This document shows, piece by piece, positions 47,295-58,413 of a stretch of 64,000 bases of DNA. Position 1 is the stretch's first letter. Each line of letters begins with the position of its first letter. The translations under genes were made by a program, and so were the position numbers. Origin of the DNA: Aurantiacibacter odishensis (GTDB lineage: Bacteria > Pseudomonadota > Alphaproteobacteria > Sphingomonadales > Sphingomonadaceae); NCBI RefSeq assembly GCF_003605195.1, contig NZ_QYOS01000025.1, positions 124,001 through 188,000 of the forward strand, read 5' to 3'. Below the pieces are notes generated by a model, which had not been told where the DNA came from, searched no databases, and saw only the letters and a list, made by a program, of their open reading frames with translations.

Positions 47295-47827
47295 TGAGCC
47301 GCATTGGCAAACGTCCGGTAGCGCTCCCCAGCGGGGTGACTGCCAAGATCGAGAACGGCACGTTGACCGTGAAGGGCCCCAAGGGAGAGCTCTCCATGTC
47401 CACGATCGATCTGATCGATTACAAGATCGAGAATGAGGAAATTTCGGTGCAGCCCGCGAACAAGACGCAGAAGGCGCGTCAGTTCTGGGGCATGCAGCGC
47501 ACCCTCGTTCAGAACCTGGTCGACGGTGTCACCGAAGGTTTCACAAAGGTGCTGGAAATCACCGGCGTCGGCTATCGTGCATCGGCGCAGGGCAAGAAGC
47601 TCAAGCTGCAGCTTGGTTTCAGCCACGACGTCGACCTGGATGTTCCGGAAGGTGTCGAAGTGAAGACGCCCGACCAGACCACGGTCGAGATTTCGGGCAT
47701 CGACAAGCAGAAGGTCGGTCAGTTCGCTGCCGAGATCCGCGAATGGCGCAAGCCGGAGCCCTACAAGGGCAAGGGCGTGAAGTATCGCGGTGAGTATATC
47801 TTCCGCAAGGAAGGGAAGAAGAAGTAA
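47294..47827 (+). CDS. rplF: 50S ribosomal protein L6
   Basis: Two-domain protein near the GTPase-associated centre, 177 residues. Blocks: [40 protein letters not shown] and the C-terminal signature [20 protein letters not shown]. It is followed after 1 nt by rplR. Confidence 0.98.
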   Translation: MSRIGKRPVALPSGVTAKIENGTLTVKGPKGELSMSTIDLIDYKIENEEISVQPANKTQKARQFWGMQRTLVQNLVDGVTEGFTKVLEITGVGYRASAQGKKLKLQLGFSHDVDLDVPEGVEVKTPDQTTVEISGIDKQKVGQFAAEIREWRKPEPYKGKGVKYRGEYIFRKEGKKK

Positions 47828-47828
47828 G

Positions 47829-48173
47829 ATGGCAAAGCTTTCTCTCTTTGAACGTCGCCGCCGCCGCGTGCGCACCGCGCTTCGCAAGCGCTCGGGCGAC
47901 AAGCCGCGCCTGTCCGTGCACCGCACCGGCCAGCACATCTACGCGCAGATCATCGACGACAAGGACGGCCGTACCGTCGCCGCCGCCAGCACGCTGGGTG
48001 GCAAGGGCTCGGGCGCCAATGTCGATGCTGCCAAGAAGGTCGGCAGCGATATCGCCGCCGCCGCAAAGAAGGCTGGCGTGACGACTGTCGTGTTCGATCG
48101 CGGCGGGTTCCTGTTCCATGGCCGCGTCAAGGCGCTGGCTGATGCCGCTCGTGAAGGCGGGCTGGAGTTCTGA
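47829..48173 (+). CDS. rplR: 50S ribosomal protein L18
   Basis: 5S rRNA-binding protein, 114 residues. Blocks: [40 protein letters not shown] and the C-terminal [20 protein letters not shown]. The stop overlaps the rpsE start (TGATG). Confidence 0.97.
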   Translation: MAKLSLFERRRRRVRTALRKRSGDKPRLSVHRTGQHIYAQIIDDKDGRTVAAASTLGGKGSGANVDAAKKVGSDIAAAAKKAGVTTVVFDRGGFLFHGRVKALADAAREGGLEF

Positions 48174-48973
48174 TGATGGCTGACGAAAACAAGAACGAAG
48201 AAACCGGCGCCGAGGCGCAGGTCGAGCAGAACATCGAAGGTTCGACTCCGACCCCGACGCTGGAAACCACCGAAGCGGCTGAGAACCAGTCGCCCGCGCA
48301 GGCCGACGAAGGCCGCCCGCGTCAGCGTGGTGGCCGGGGCGGCAACCGTGATGACAATCGTGGCGGTGGCGGTGGCCGTGGCCGTGGTCGCGGTGGCCGT
48401 GACGATCGCCGTGGCAACCGTGGCGACGATGATGGCGAGGAGCTGATTGAAAAGCTCGTCCACATCAACCGCGTCGCCAAGGTGGTGAAGGGCGGTAAGC
48501 GCTTCGGTTTCGCCGCGCTCGTCGTGGTGGGTGACGGCAAGGGCCGCGTTGGCTTCGGCCACGGCAAGGCCCGCGAAGTGCCGGAAGCCATCAACAAGGC
48601 GACCGCCGCTGCCAAGAAGAAGATGATCCGTGTTCCGCTGAAGGAAGGTCGCACCCTCCATCACGACGGCAAGGGTCACTTCGGCGCAGGCAAGGTGAAC
48701 GTGCGTTCGGCTCCGGCCGGTACGGGTATCATCGCCGGTGGCCCGATGCGTGCCGTGTTCGAAAGCCTTGGCGTTGCCGACGTGGTGACCAAGTCGATCG
48801 GCACGTCCAACCCCTACAACATGATCCGCGCCACCTTCGACGCGCTGGTGAACCAGTCTTCGCCGAAGTCGGTTGCCCAGCGTCGTGGCAAGAAGGTTGC
48901 CGACCTGCTGGGTCGCGGTGGCCAGGTGAGCGAAGCCGAGGCCCAGGCCGAAGCTGAAGCGATCACGGAGTAA
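48173..48973 (+). CDS. rpsE: 30S ribosomal protein S5 with RGG-rich N-terminal extension
   Basis: Decoding-fidelity and mRNA-helicase-site protein. The core (about 90-255) is typical: [40 protein letters not shown] and [20 protein letters not shown]. At 266 residues it exceeds the common 165-200 because residues about 1-88 are an added tail. The tail is first acidic ([19 protein letters not shown]) and then RGG-type (about 45-85; [25 protein letters not shown]). Such low-complexity RGG segments can bind RNA. ATG 48173 or 48176 may be the start. Confidence 0.97.
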   Translation: MMADENKNEETGAEAQVEQNIEGSTPTPTLETTEAAENQSPAQADEGRPRQRGGRGGNRDDNRGGGGGRGRGRGGRDDRRGNRGDDDGEELIEKLVHINRVAKVVKGGKRFGFAALVVVGDGKGRVGFGHGKAREVPEAINKATAAAKKKMIRVPLKEGRTLHHDGKGHFGAGKVNVRSAPAGTGIIAGGPMRAVFESLGVADVVTKSIGTSNPYNMIRATFDALVNQSSPKSVAQRRGKKVADLLGRGGQVSEAEAQAEAEAITE

Positions 48974-48979
48974 TTCAAG

Positions 48980-49159
48980 ATGGCTACCATCAAGATAAAG
49001 CAGATCGGTTCGCCGATCCGTCGTCCCGAAAGCCAGCGCAAGATCCTGATCGGCCTCGGGCTGAACAAGATGCACAAGGTTGTCGAACTGAAGGACACCC
49101 CGGAAGTGCGCGGCGCCATCGCAAAGGTGCCGCACATGGTGGAGATCGTGGAGGGCTGA
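48980..49159 (+). CDS. rpmD: 50S ribosomal protein L30
   Basis: A 59-residue protein starting [20 protein letters not shown], with [20 protein letters not shown] and the closing [11 protein letters not shown]. It matches the short bacterial L30 family in length and sequence. It lies 6 nt after rpsE and is followed by a terminator-like hairpin before rplO. Confidence 0.96.
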   Translation: MATIKIKQIGSPIRRPESQRKILIGLGLNKMHKVVELKDTPEVRGAIAKVPHMVEIVEG

Positions 49160-49195
49160 GGCCCTTTGCGACCCGCGAAACAATTTGACGGTCGT

Positions 49196-49228
49196 GGCCC
49201 GCTCGCGTAGCGGGCCGCTTCCATTTTT
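49196..49228 (+). terminator. terminator-like hairpin between rpmD and rplO
   Basis: GGCCCGCT (49196-49203), loop CGCGT and AGCGGGCC (49209-49216), then GCTTCCATTTTT. The stem is perfect, but the T-tract starts 7 nt after it. It lies inside the spc operon, so it is likely partial, or it may be an mRNA-stability element. Confidence 0.55.
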
Positions 49229-49259
49229 AGCGCGAACAGAGCGAAAGCGAGTGCAGACT

Positions 49260-49787
49260 ATGAAACTTAACGACATCCGTGACAATGAAGGCGCCCGTAA
49301 GGGTCGCATCCGCGTGGGCCGTGGCATCGGCTCGGGCAAGGGCAAGACCGCCGGTCGTGGCCAAAAGGGCCAGAAGAGCCGCTCGGGCGTTGCCGTCAAG
49401 GGCTTCGAAGGGGGCCAGATGCCCCTTCACATGCGCCTGCCGAAGCGCGGCTTCAACAATCCATTCGGCAAGGACTATGCCGAAGTAAACATCGGCCAGG
49501 TCCAGAAGCTTGTCGACAACGGCAAGCTCGACGCCAAGAACACCATCGATCACGCCGCGCTCAAGGCCGCCGGAGTGGCTCGCGGTGGCAAGGACGGCGT
49601 GCGCCTGCTTGCCAAGGGCGAACTGACCGCCAAACTTACCTTCAACGTTGCCGGTGCTTCCAAGGGCGCCATCGCAGCTGTCGAGAAGGCTGGTGGCAAG
49701 GTCGACGTGATCGATCCTGGCAAGCCCGAGCATGAGAAGAAGGCTGCTCGCCGCGACGCCAACAAGGCTGCCAAGGAAGCCAAGTAA
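49260..49787 (+). CDS. rplO: 50S ribosomal protein L15
   Basis: Late-assembly 50S protein, 175 residues, with a Lys/Ala-rich tail ([19 protein letters not shown]). Blocks: [38 protein letters not shown] and [19 protein letters not shown]. The first 40 residues form the usual basic extended arm. Confidence 0.97.
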   Translation: MKLNDIRDNEGARKGRIRVGRGIGSGKGKTAGRGQKGQKSRSGVAVKGFEGGQMPLHMRLPKRGFNNPFGKDYAEVNIGQVQKLVDNGKLDAKNTIDHAALKAAGVARGGKDGVRLLAKGELTAKLTFNVAGASKGAIAAVEKAGGKVDVIDPGKPEHEKKAARRDANKAAKEAK

Positions 49788-49892
49788 CCAGAAAATGGGG
49801 TGCGCGGGTTCGACATCGGGCCCGCGCATCCCTATCTAGCCTTCCTGAGCCGGGAGGGTCCGGCGCCCAATACCAGGATTCAGATATTTCCC

Positions 49893-51257
49893 ATGGCATC
49901 TCGCGCCGATAATCTCGCAAGCTCGCTGAGTTTCTCCAACTTCAGCAAGGCTACCGAACTCAAGCAGCGCATCTGGTTCACCATCGGTGCGCTCATCGTC
50001 TTCCGTTTCCTCAGCTTTGTGCCGCTGCCCGGCGTGAATCCGCTGATCCTGGAAACGCTGTACGACCAGACGCGCGGCGGCATCCTCGACATGTTCAACA
50101 TGTTCTCCGGCGGTTCGCTGGAGCGTATGAGCCTGATTGCGCTGGGTGTGATGCCGTACATCACCGCCTCCATCGTGATCCAGCTGGCAGCCTCGCTGCA
50201 TCCCAGCCTGATGGCGCTGAAGAAGGAAGGCGAGGCCGGGCGCAAGAAACTGAACCAGTACACCCGTTACGGCACGGTTTTCCTGTGCGCGATCCAGGGC
50301 TGGTTCCTGGCCAGTGGTCTCGAAGCCTACGGCGCATCCAGCGGCCTGCAGGCGGTCGTCGACCCCGGCATCATGTTCAAGGTCGTGGCCGTCATCAACC
50401 TGGTTGGCGGCACCATGTTCCTGCTGTGGCTGGGTGAGCAGATCACCGCGCGCGGCATCGGCAACGGTGTGTCTCTGATCATCATGGCCGGCATCGTCGC
50501 CCAGTTCCCGACCTTCACCGCCAACCTTTTCGAAGGCGGTCGCACCGGCTCGATCAGTGGGGTGCTGATCGGCGGGCTTGTCGTGATGGTCGTCGTGCTG
50601 ATCCTCGTGATCTGTTTCTTCGAGCGCGCCCAGCGGCGGCTCCTGATCCAGTATCCCAAGCGCGCGACGCAGCGCGGCGGGATGCAGGCGGACCGTTCGC
50701 ACCTGCCGCTGAAGCTCAACACCGCAGGCGTCATTCCGCCGATCTTTGCCAGCTCACTGCTGCTGCTGCCGCTGACGATCACGCAATTTGCCGGCAACTC
50801 GGTCGATACCGACAGCGCATGGGGCAGCACCATCGTGACGCTGAACCAGTACCTGGCGCACGGGCAGCCGCTCTACATGCTGCTCTATGGCCTCGGCATC
50901 ATGTTCTTCTGCTTCTTCTACACCGCGGTTGTCTTCAACCCGGAAGACACGGCGGAGAACCTGAAGAAGAATGGCGGCTTCATTCCCGGCATCCGTCCGG
51001 GCAAGCGCACCGCCGACTACCTCGACTACGTGCTCACGCGCATCACCGTGGTTGGCGCCATCTATCTCACCGCTGTCTGCATCATTCCCGAATGGGGTAT
51101 CGCGCAGACCGGCCTGCCGCTGTTCCTTGGCGGCACCAGCCTGCTGATCGTCGTCAACGTGACCGTCGACACCATCAGCCAGATCCAGTCGCACCTGCTG
51201 GCTCACCAGTATGGCGACCTCATCAAGAAGGCGAAGTTGAAGGGGCGGATGCGCTAG
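49893..51257 (+). CDS. secY: Sec translocase subunit SecY
   Basis: Channel-forming subunit of SecYEG, 454 residues, ten membrane helices. Blocks: FRFLSFVPLPGVNPLILE at helix 1, SLERMSLIALGVMPYITASI in the plug/helix 2 area, GEQITARGIGNGVSLIIMAG, the cytoplasmic loop QRRLLIQYPKRATQRGG and NPEDTAENLKKNGGFIPGIR. ATG 49893 was chosen since conserved sequence starts there; the upstream part of the frame is not SecY-like. It is in the spc operon, followed by adk. Confidence 0.97.
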   Translation: MASRADNLASSLSFSNFSKATELKQRIWFTIGALIVFRFLSFVPLPGVNPLILETLYDQTRGGILDMFNMFSGGSLERMSLIALGVMPYITASIVIQLAASLHPSLMALKKEGEAGRKKLNQYTRYGTVFLCAIQGWFLASGLEAYGASSGLQAVVDPGIMFKVVAVINLVGGTMFLLWLGEQITARGIGNGVSLIIMAGIVAQFPTFTANLFEGGRTGSISGVLIGGLVVMVVVLILVICFFERAQRRLLIQYPKRATQRGGMQADRSHLPLKLNTAGVIPPIFASSLLLLPLTITQFAGNSVDTDSAWGSTIVTLNQYLAHGQPLYMLLYGLGIMFFCFFYTAVVFNPEDTAENLKKNGGFIPGIRPGKRTADYLDYVLTRITVVGAIYLTAVCIIPEWGIAQTGLPLFLGGTSLLIVVNVTVDTISQIQSHLLAHQYGDLIKKAKLKGRMR

Positions 51258-51298
51258 TCTAGCGTCCGACGCTTCTTCACTCGGGGGAATCGCGTTTC

Positions 51299-51949
51299 AT
51301 GAATATCATCCTTCTCGGCCCTCCGGGCGCAGGCAAGGGCACCCAGGCAAACCTGCTGGTCGAACATCACGGCATGAAGCAGCTTTCCACGGGCGATATG
51401 CTACGCGCCGCCGTAAAGGCGCAGACACCGGTCGGCGTCGAGGCCAAGGCGGTGATGGATCGCGGCGAACTGGTCTCCGACGATATCGTGTCCGCGCTGA
51501 TCGATGCCGAACTGGCCGCGATGGGCGAGGATGTGGGCGCGATATTCGACGGCTATCCCCGCACCGAGGCACAGGCTGTCGCGCTGGACGAATTGCTCGC
51601 CAAGCATGGGCGCAAGCTCGCCCACGTGATCGAACTGGTGGTCGACGAGGAGGCTTTGGTCGACCGCGTGGAGGGTCGCTACACCTGCGCGAATTGCGGC
51701 GAGGGCTATCACGATCGCCACAAGCAGCCCGAGATCGAGGGCGTGTGCGACAAGTGCGGTTCCACCGAATTCAAGCGTCGTCCCGATGACAATGCGGAAA
51801 CGGTGCGTACGCGCATGAAGGAATACCGCGCCAAGACCGCGCCGATCCTTCCTTACTATGAGCAGCGCGGCATCGTGCAGCGGGTGGATGGCATGGCTTC
51901 GATCGACGAGGTAACGACCGCCATCGAGAAGGTCTTGGCCTCCGCCTGA
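51299..51949 (+). CDS. adk: adenylate kinase
   Basis: Converts AMP and ATP to two ADP; cytosolic, 216 residues. The P-loop is GPPGAGKGT (7-15) and the AMP site includes STGDMLRAAV and IFDGYPRTEAQA. The lid is the zinc-binding long form with Cys at 130, 133, 150 and 153 (CANCGEGYH, CDKCGS). The secY-adk order is the classic one. Confidence 0.97.
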   Translation: MNIILLGPPGAGKGTQANLLVEHHGMKQLSTGDMLRAAVKAQTPVGVEAKAVMDRGELVSDDIVSALIDAELAAMGEDVGAIFDGYPRTEAQAVALDELLAKHGRKLAHVIELVVDEEALVDRVEGRYTCANCGEGYHDRHKQPEIEGVCDKCGSTEFKRRPDDNAETVRTRMKEYRAKTAPILPYYEQRGIVQRVDGMASIDEVTTAIEKVLASA

Positions 51950-51975
51950 CCTGCGCGCTATCCTTCCGTCATTGG

Positions 51976-52539
51976 ATGGAGGGATTCTTGCGCAATCTAG
52001 CTACAGCACTGGTTCTCGGCCTGGTGGCCGTGCCCGCTTCTGCCGAAGTGGTCGAATCGTCCACCGGTGGATTTGCCACGCACGACAGCGCAGTGGTCGC
52101 TGCGGATCGCCAGGCAGTCTGGGAAGCACTTGTCCACCCGGAAGACTGGTGGAGCCACACCTGGTCGAACGACTCGACCAACCTTTCGCTGGATCCCCGC
52201 GCTGGCGGCTGTTTCTGCGAGGCCCTGCCCGCCGCCGATGGCTGGGGGGAGGGTTCGGTCGAGCACATGCGCGTCATCATGGTCATGCCGGGAAGCACGC
52301 TACGCATGTCCGGATCGCTCGGGCCGCTGCAGGCGGAAGGGCTGGCCGGTACGCTGACCGTGACGCTGGAGGATGTCGAGAAGGGCACGCGCATCAACTG
52401 GGATTACGTAACCGGCGGCGAGGCGCGCTTCCCGGCTGCGCAATTTGCGCCGGTGGTGGATTCGGTCCAGACAGAATTCCTGACCGCGCTGGTCGACCGT
52501 CTCGGCGGAGCTGTGGAAGAAGCGGGGCAGGGCGAGTGA
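51976..52539 (+). CDS. exported SRPBCC-fold protein
   Basis: A 187-residue protein with a signal peptide (NLATALVLGLVAVPASA) and a START/SRPBCC-like domain: VVAADRQAVWEALVHPEDWW, LDPRAGGCFCEALP, MLGSTLRMSG-like MVMPGSTLRMSGSLGPLQ and GTRINWDYV. Periplasmic members of this fold are unusual; they probably bind a hydrophobic ligand. It lies between adk and rpsM, breaking the usual order, and may ride on the spc transcript. Confidence 0.8.
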   Translation: MEGFLRNLATALVLGLVAVPASAEVVESSTGGFATHDSAVVAADRQAVWEALVHPEDWWSHTWSNDSTNLSLDPRAGGCFCEALPAADGWGEGSVEHMRVIMVMPGSTLRMSGSLGPLQAEGLAGTLTVTLEDVEKGTRINWDYVTGGEARFPAAQFAPVVDSVQTEFLTALVDRLGGAVEEAGQGE

Positions 52540-52548
52540 TGCGGGGTT

Positions 52549-52577
52549 TTGACTAGGTCGCTGAGACGGGTTATATA
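52549..52577 (+). promoter_or_regulatory. predicted strong promoter of the alpha operon
   Basis: TTGACT (52549-52554), a 17-nt spacer and TATATA (52572-52577), close to the sigma-70 consensus. The predicted RNA starts with the hairpin GAAACC/GGTTTC (52587-52602). A second weaker promoter-like pair, TTGACG-17-TATCTG (52643-52671), follows. No gene lies in 52540-52827. Confidence 0.7.
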
Positions 52578-52827
52578 GCCTCCATCGAAACCGAGGGGTT
52601 TCAGCAGCGCAGCGGAAGATTCCGTATGCGCCCTTTCGCCTGTTGACGAACAGGCAGAATCACCCTATCTGCGCCCTCTATTCGTCCATTGGTATCGATA
52701 GTCACTATCAGGCGGCAGCCATCGGCAAGCCCCCTGTTTTTGCTTTCGAGGCGGGCGGATAGGTTTTTGTAGCGATGAGATAGGGGCATCCCCAGTGATG
52801 AAACCCCTGTGGAGCATGGAGAATTAA

Positions 52828-53196
52828 GTGGCTCGTATTGCCGGGGTGAACATCCCCACCAACAAGCGCGTTATCGTCGCGCTCACCTACATTCACGGTA
52901 TCGGTCCCACCACTGCGAAGAAGATCGCCGACAAGCTCGGCATCGATCACTCGCGCCGCGTGCAGGACCTGACGGACGCCGAAGTCCTGCAGATCCGTGA
53001 AACCATCGACGCCGAATTCACCGTGGAAGGCGACCTGCGTCGCGAAACCGCGATGAACATCAAGCGCCTGATGGACCTCGCCTGCTATCGTGGCCTGCGT
53101 CACCGCAAGGGCCTGCCCGTCCGCGGTCAGCGCACCCACACCAACGCCCGCACCCGCAAGGGCAAGGCCAAGCCGATCGCCGGCAAGAAGAAGTAA
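52828..53196 (+). CDS. rpsM: 30S ribosomal protein S13
   Basis: 30S head protein contacting P-site tRNA and 50S, 122 residues, GTG start. Blocks: [38 protein letters not shown] and the closing [18 protein letters not shown]. It is the first gene of the alpha operon and has a roughly 245-nt leader from the predicted promoter. Confidence 0.98.
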   Translation: MARIAGVNIPTNKRVIVALTYIHGIGPTTAKKIADKLGIDHSRRVQDLTDAEVLQIRETIDAEFTVEGDLRRETAMNIKRLMDLACYRGLRHRKGLPVRGQRTHTNARTRKGKAKPIAGKKK

Positions 53197-53247
53197 GCGC
53201 GGTCCTCCGCAGCTTTTCCTTCTGACTAGATACGAGGAACACGAACA

Positions 53248-53637
53248 ATGGCACGCGAACCAGGCCGTATTCGGCGCCGTGACAAGAAGAACATTTCCAG
53301 CGGTGTTGCCCACGTCAACGCCAGCTTCAACAACACCATGATCACCATCACCGATGCGCAGGGCAATGCGATCAGCTGGTCCAGCGCCGGCATGATGGGC
53401 TTCAAGGGCAGCCGCAAGTCGACTCCTTACGCAGCGCAGGTTGCTGCTGATGATGCGGGCAAGAAGGCCGCCGAACACGGCGTCCGCACGCTCGAGGTGG
53501 AAATCAAGGGTCCGGGTTCGGGCCGTGAAAGCGCGCTGCGGGCGCTGCAGGCGGTGGGCTTCACCATCACCAGCATCCGCGACGTGACGCCGATCCCGCA
53601 CAACGGTGTGCGGCCTTCCAAGCGTCGCCGCGTCTGA
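53248..53637 (+). CDS. rpsK: 30S ribosomal protein S11
   Basis: Platform protein contacting mRNA, 129 residues. Blocks: [40 protein letters not shown] and [18 protein letters not shown]. It lies 51 nt after rpsM. Confidence 0.98.
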   Translation: MAREPGRIRRRDKKNISSGVAHVNASFNNTMITITDAQGNAISWSSAGMMGFKGSRKSTPYAAQVAADDAGKKAAEHGVRTLEVEIKGPGSGRESALRALQAVGFTITSIRDVTPIPHNGVRPSKRRRV

Positions 53638-53694
53638 TCGAAGCCTGCCGCGGGGCCTTGTAGTTCAGGGCTCCCGCACCAAGTCACTCGCATC

Positions 53695-53725
53695 GGCCGC
53701 GGCGCTCCAGCGCTCCGCGGCCTTT
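53695..53725 (+). other. terminator-like hairpin between rpsK and rpoA
   Basis: GGCCGCGG (53695-53702) pairs with CCGCGGCC (53715-53722), with an inner CGCT/AGCG pair and only TTT after. It is too weak in T for full termination and more likely modulates rpoA expression or mRNA stability. Confidence 0.5.
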
Positions 53726-53754
53726 GCGCCACGAAATACCTTTAGGGGAAGTCC

Positions 53755-54810
53755 ATGTCCGTCAATACGAAGAACTGGCAGGAACTGAAGAAGCCCAACA
53801 CCCTCGAGATCAAGGAAGGCTCCGACAAGAAGCGCAAGGCTACTTTCGTCGCCGAACCGCTCGAGCGTGGCTACGGCCTGACGCTCGGCAACGCCCTGCG
53901 CCGCGTCCTGCTTGCCAGCCTTCAGGGTGCCGCCATCACCTCGATCAAGATCGAGAACGTGCTGCACGAATTCTCGTCTCTCGCCGGTGTGCGTGAAGAC
54001 GTTACCGACATCGTCCTCAATGTGAAGCAGATTGCGCTGAAGATGGAAGGTGAAGGTCCCAAGCGCCTGCAGCTTTCCGCAACCGGCCCCGGCGAAGTGA
54101 AGGCCGGCGACATTGCCGTTTCCGGCGATATCGAAGTGCTGAACAAGGACCTGGTGCTGTGCCACCTGGACGAAGGCGCCACGCTCAACATGGAGCTGAC
54201 CGCTGACACCGGCAAGGGCTACTCGCCCGCCGTGCAGAACCGTCCGGCCGATGCGCCGATCGGCCTGATCCCGGTCGACAGCCTGTACTCGCCGATCAAG
54301 CAGGTGAGCTACAAGGTCGAGAATGCCCGCGTTGGCCAGGAACTGGACTTCGACAAGCTTTCGCTGACCATCGAGACCGACGGCACCGTCACCCCTGAAG
54401 ATGCCATCGCCTACGCCGCGCGCATCCTGCAGGACCAGCTGACGCTGTTCGTCCACTTCGAGGACGGCATCCCGCAGCCCTCCAGCGCCATGATCGGCGT
54501 TGCCGCAGAGCCGCAGGAAAGCGACACCAACCAGCTCAACCGCTACCTCCTGAAGAAGGTCGACGAGCTGGAACTGTCGGTGCGTTCGGCCAACTGCCTG
54601 AAGAACGACAACATTATCTACATCGGCGACCTGGTCCAGAAGACCGAGGCTGAGATGCTCCGCACGCCGAACTTCGGTCGCAAGTCGCTCAACGAGATCA
54701 AGGAAGTACTTTCCTCGATGGGCCTGCGCCTCGGCATGGACATTCCGGGCTGGCCGCCCGAGAACATCGAGGAAATGGCCAAGAAGCTGGAGCAGGAACT
54801 GCTCGGCTAA
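53755..54810 (+). CDS. rpoA: RNA polymerase alpha subunit
   Basis: Assembly platform and activator-contact subunit of RNA polymerase, 351 residues. The N-terminal domain (about 1-235) has [20 protein letters not shown] and [20 protein letters not shown]. After a linker the C-terminal domain (about 270-335) has [20 protein letters not shown] and [20 protein letters not shown]. Start ATG 53755. Confidence 0.98.
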   Translation: MSVNTKNWQELKKPNTLEIKEGSDKKRKATFVAEPLERGYGLTLGNALRRVLLASLQGAAITSIKIENVLHEFSSLAGVREDVTDIVLNVKQIALKMEGEGPKRLQLSATGPGEVKAGDIAVSGDIEVLNKDLVLCHLDEGATLNMELTADTGKGYSPAVQNRPADAPIGLIPVDSLYSPIKQVSYKVENARVGQELDFDKLSLTIETDGTVTPEDAIAYAARILQDQLTLFVHFEDGIPQPSSAMIGVAAEPQESDTNQLNRYLLKKVDELELSVRSANCLKNDNIIYIGDLVQKTEAEMLRTPNFGRKSLNEIKEVLSSMGLRLGMDIPGWPPENIEEMAKKLEQELLG

Positions 54811-54902
54811 TTGCCACCACAGGGGCTTGGGCCGGACCCCGTTTTCCGGCCTGCACTGGGCTTTTCCGTAAAACGGGCCCTTTTCGAACTGGAGTAAAGA
54901 AT

Positions 54903-55322
54903 ATGCGTCACGGTATTTCCGGCCGTAAGCTCAGCCGCAAGAGCCAGCACCGCACTGCCATGTTCCGCAACATGGCTGCTGCGCTGATCAAGCACGAGCA
55001 GATCCTCACCACCACGGCCAAGGCCAAGGAACTGCGTCCCTATGTCGAGAAGCTGATCACGCTGGCAAAGCGTGGCGGCCTTTCCAACCGTCGCCTGGCG
55101 CACAGCCGCCTGATGGACGAAGCGCAGGAAAAGAAGCTGTTCGAAGTGCTGGCCGAGCGTTACGCCGACCGCAACGGCGGCTACACCCGCATCATCAAGG
55201 CCGGCTACCGTGCGTCTGACGCCGCTGCCATCGCCTACATCGAACTCGTCGACCGCGACGAAGATGCCAAGGGCCAGGACAGCGGCCCGGTGATGACCGA
55301 GGATGAATACGAAGACGCGTAA
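54903..55322 (+). CDS. rplQ: 50S ribosomal protein L17
   Basis: 139 residues. Blocks: [40 protein letters not shown] and [20 protein letters not shown]. The tail is acidic (TEDEYEDA). It is the last gene of the alpha operon, followed by a strong terminator. Confidence 0.98.
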   Translation: MRHGISGRKLSRKSQHRTAMFRNMAAALIKHEQILTTTAKAKELRPYVEKLITLAKRGGLSNRRLAHSRLMDEAQEKKLFEVLAERYADRNGGYTRIIKAGYRASDAAAIAYIELVDRDEDAKGQDSGPVMTEDEYEDA

Positions 55323-55349
55323 GCGCCTCGTAGAAGCGAACAAGAGGAG

Positions 55350-55382
55350 GGTCGTCGGAGCAATCCGGCGGCCCTTTTCTTA
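55350..55382 (+). terminator. intrinsic terminator of the alpha operon
   Basis: GGGTCGTCGGA (55350-55360) pairs over 11 bp (two G-U) with TCCGGCGGCCC (55365-55375) around a GCAA tetraloop, then TTTTCTT. It ends the ribosomal supercluster. Confidence 0.92.
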
Positions 55383-55483
55383 TGCGCTCCCGATGGATTT
55401 GCCAGAGTAGTCCAAAGGACCGCCTTGCATCCGCAGAGGCAATGGTTACATCGTCAACCAATTGCCTATCACGCGGAGATTCC

Positions 55484-57613
<2,130 letters not shown>

Positions 57614-57743
57614 GGCGTTCAGGTAGGAGGTCACTTTCCTGAATATTCGCTAACACGTGGGTTCAGCGAGACCTCACGCCGACTCGGGTAGAACCCTACT
57701 CAACGATGGCGATCCCGTCATCGGCACGAGAAGGAGAAACCTC

Positions 57744-58316
57744 ATGCAGTCCATTACCAAGGCTATCGCCAAGGGCACGCTCGGAACCGTCGCGGCTGGC
57801 GCGATGGTGATGGGCATGGCCACTCCCGCCATGGCGGATGATCACCGTTATCGTGATCGCGATCGCGGTGGCATTTCTGCCGGTGAAGTGATTGCCGGTG
57901 CTGTGGTTCTGGGTGGCCTTGCCGCCATCCTGTCCTCCGGCAACAACGATCGCTACGACCGCGACTACCGCTATGATCGCCGGCACTACCGTGGCAGCTA
58001 TCGCGGCGCCTACGACAATGGCCGCTATGCCGTCGAGCAGTGCGTCCGCGAAGTGGAACGCTATGCGCAGCGCCGAACCGGAAGCCGCGCCGAAGTTTAC
58101 GAAATTCGCGATGTCGACCGTGAACGTCGCGGCTACGAGGTCGAAGGCCGGATCGCTGTGCGCGACGACTATCGCTATCGCGACCGTCGCGGGTGGGGCC
58201 GGAATGACTACCGCCGCGGATATCGCAACGATGGCTGGGACGAGGGCCGCTTCAAGTGTGAGATCGACCGTGGCCGGGTGAGGGATATCGACATCGACGG
58301 TATCCGCGGCCTTTGA
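57744..58316 (+). CDS. exported Arg/Tyr-rich protein, first paralog
   Basis: A 190-residue protein. Signal peptide MQSITKAIAKGTLGTVAAGAMV continues to an AMA cleavage site. Next come a glycine-zipper-like hydrophobic segment (GEVIAGAVVLGGLAAILSS), a long DRYDRDYRYDRRHYRG low-complexity region and a C-terminal domain with conserved Cys (EQCVREVERYA, FKCEIDRGRVRDIDIDG). AAGGAG precedes ATG 57744. The next gene has the same layout. An envelope role is inferred. Confidence 0.78.
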   Translation: MQSITKAIAKGTLGTVAAGAMVMGMATPAMADDHRYRDRDRGGISAGEVIAGAVVLGGLAAILSSGNNDRYDRDYRYDRRHYRGSYRGAYDNGRYAVEQCVREVERYAQRRTGSRAEVYEIRDVDRERRGYEVEGRIAVRDDYRYRDRRGWGRNDYRRGYRNDGWDEGRFKCEIDRGRVRDIDIDGIRGL

Positions 58317-58413
58317 TCGCCGATCCTCTAACATGACTGCCGGGCGGTTCAGGCTGAAGTCAGTCTGGACCGCCTAGCCATATCCGCAATCCGTATTCCC
58401 AGGGGAACCGACC

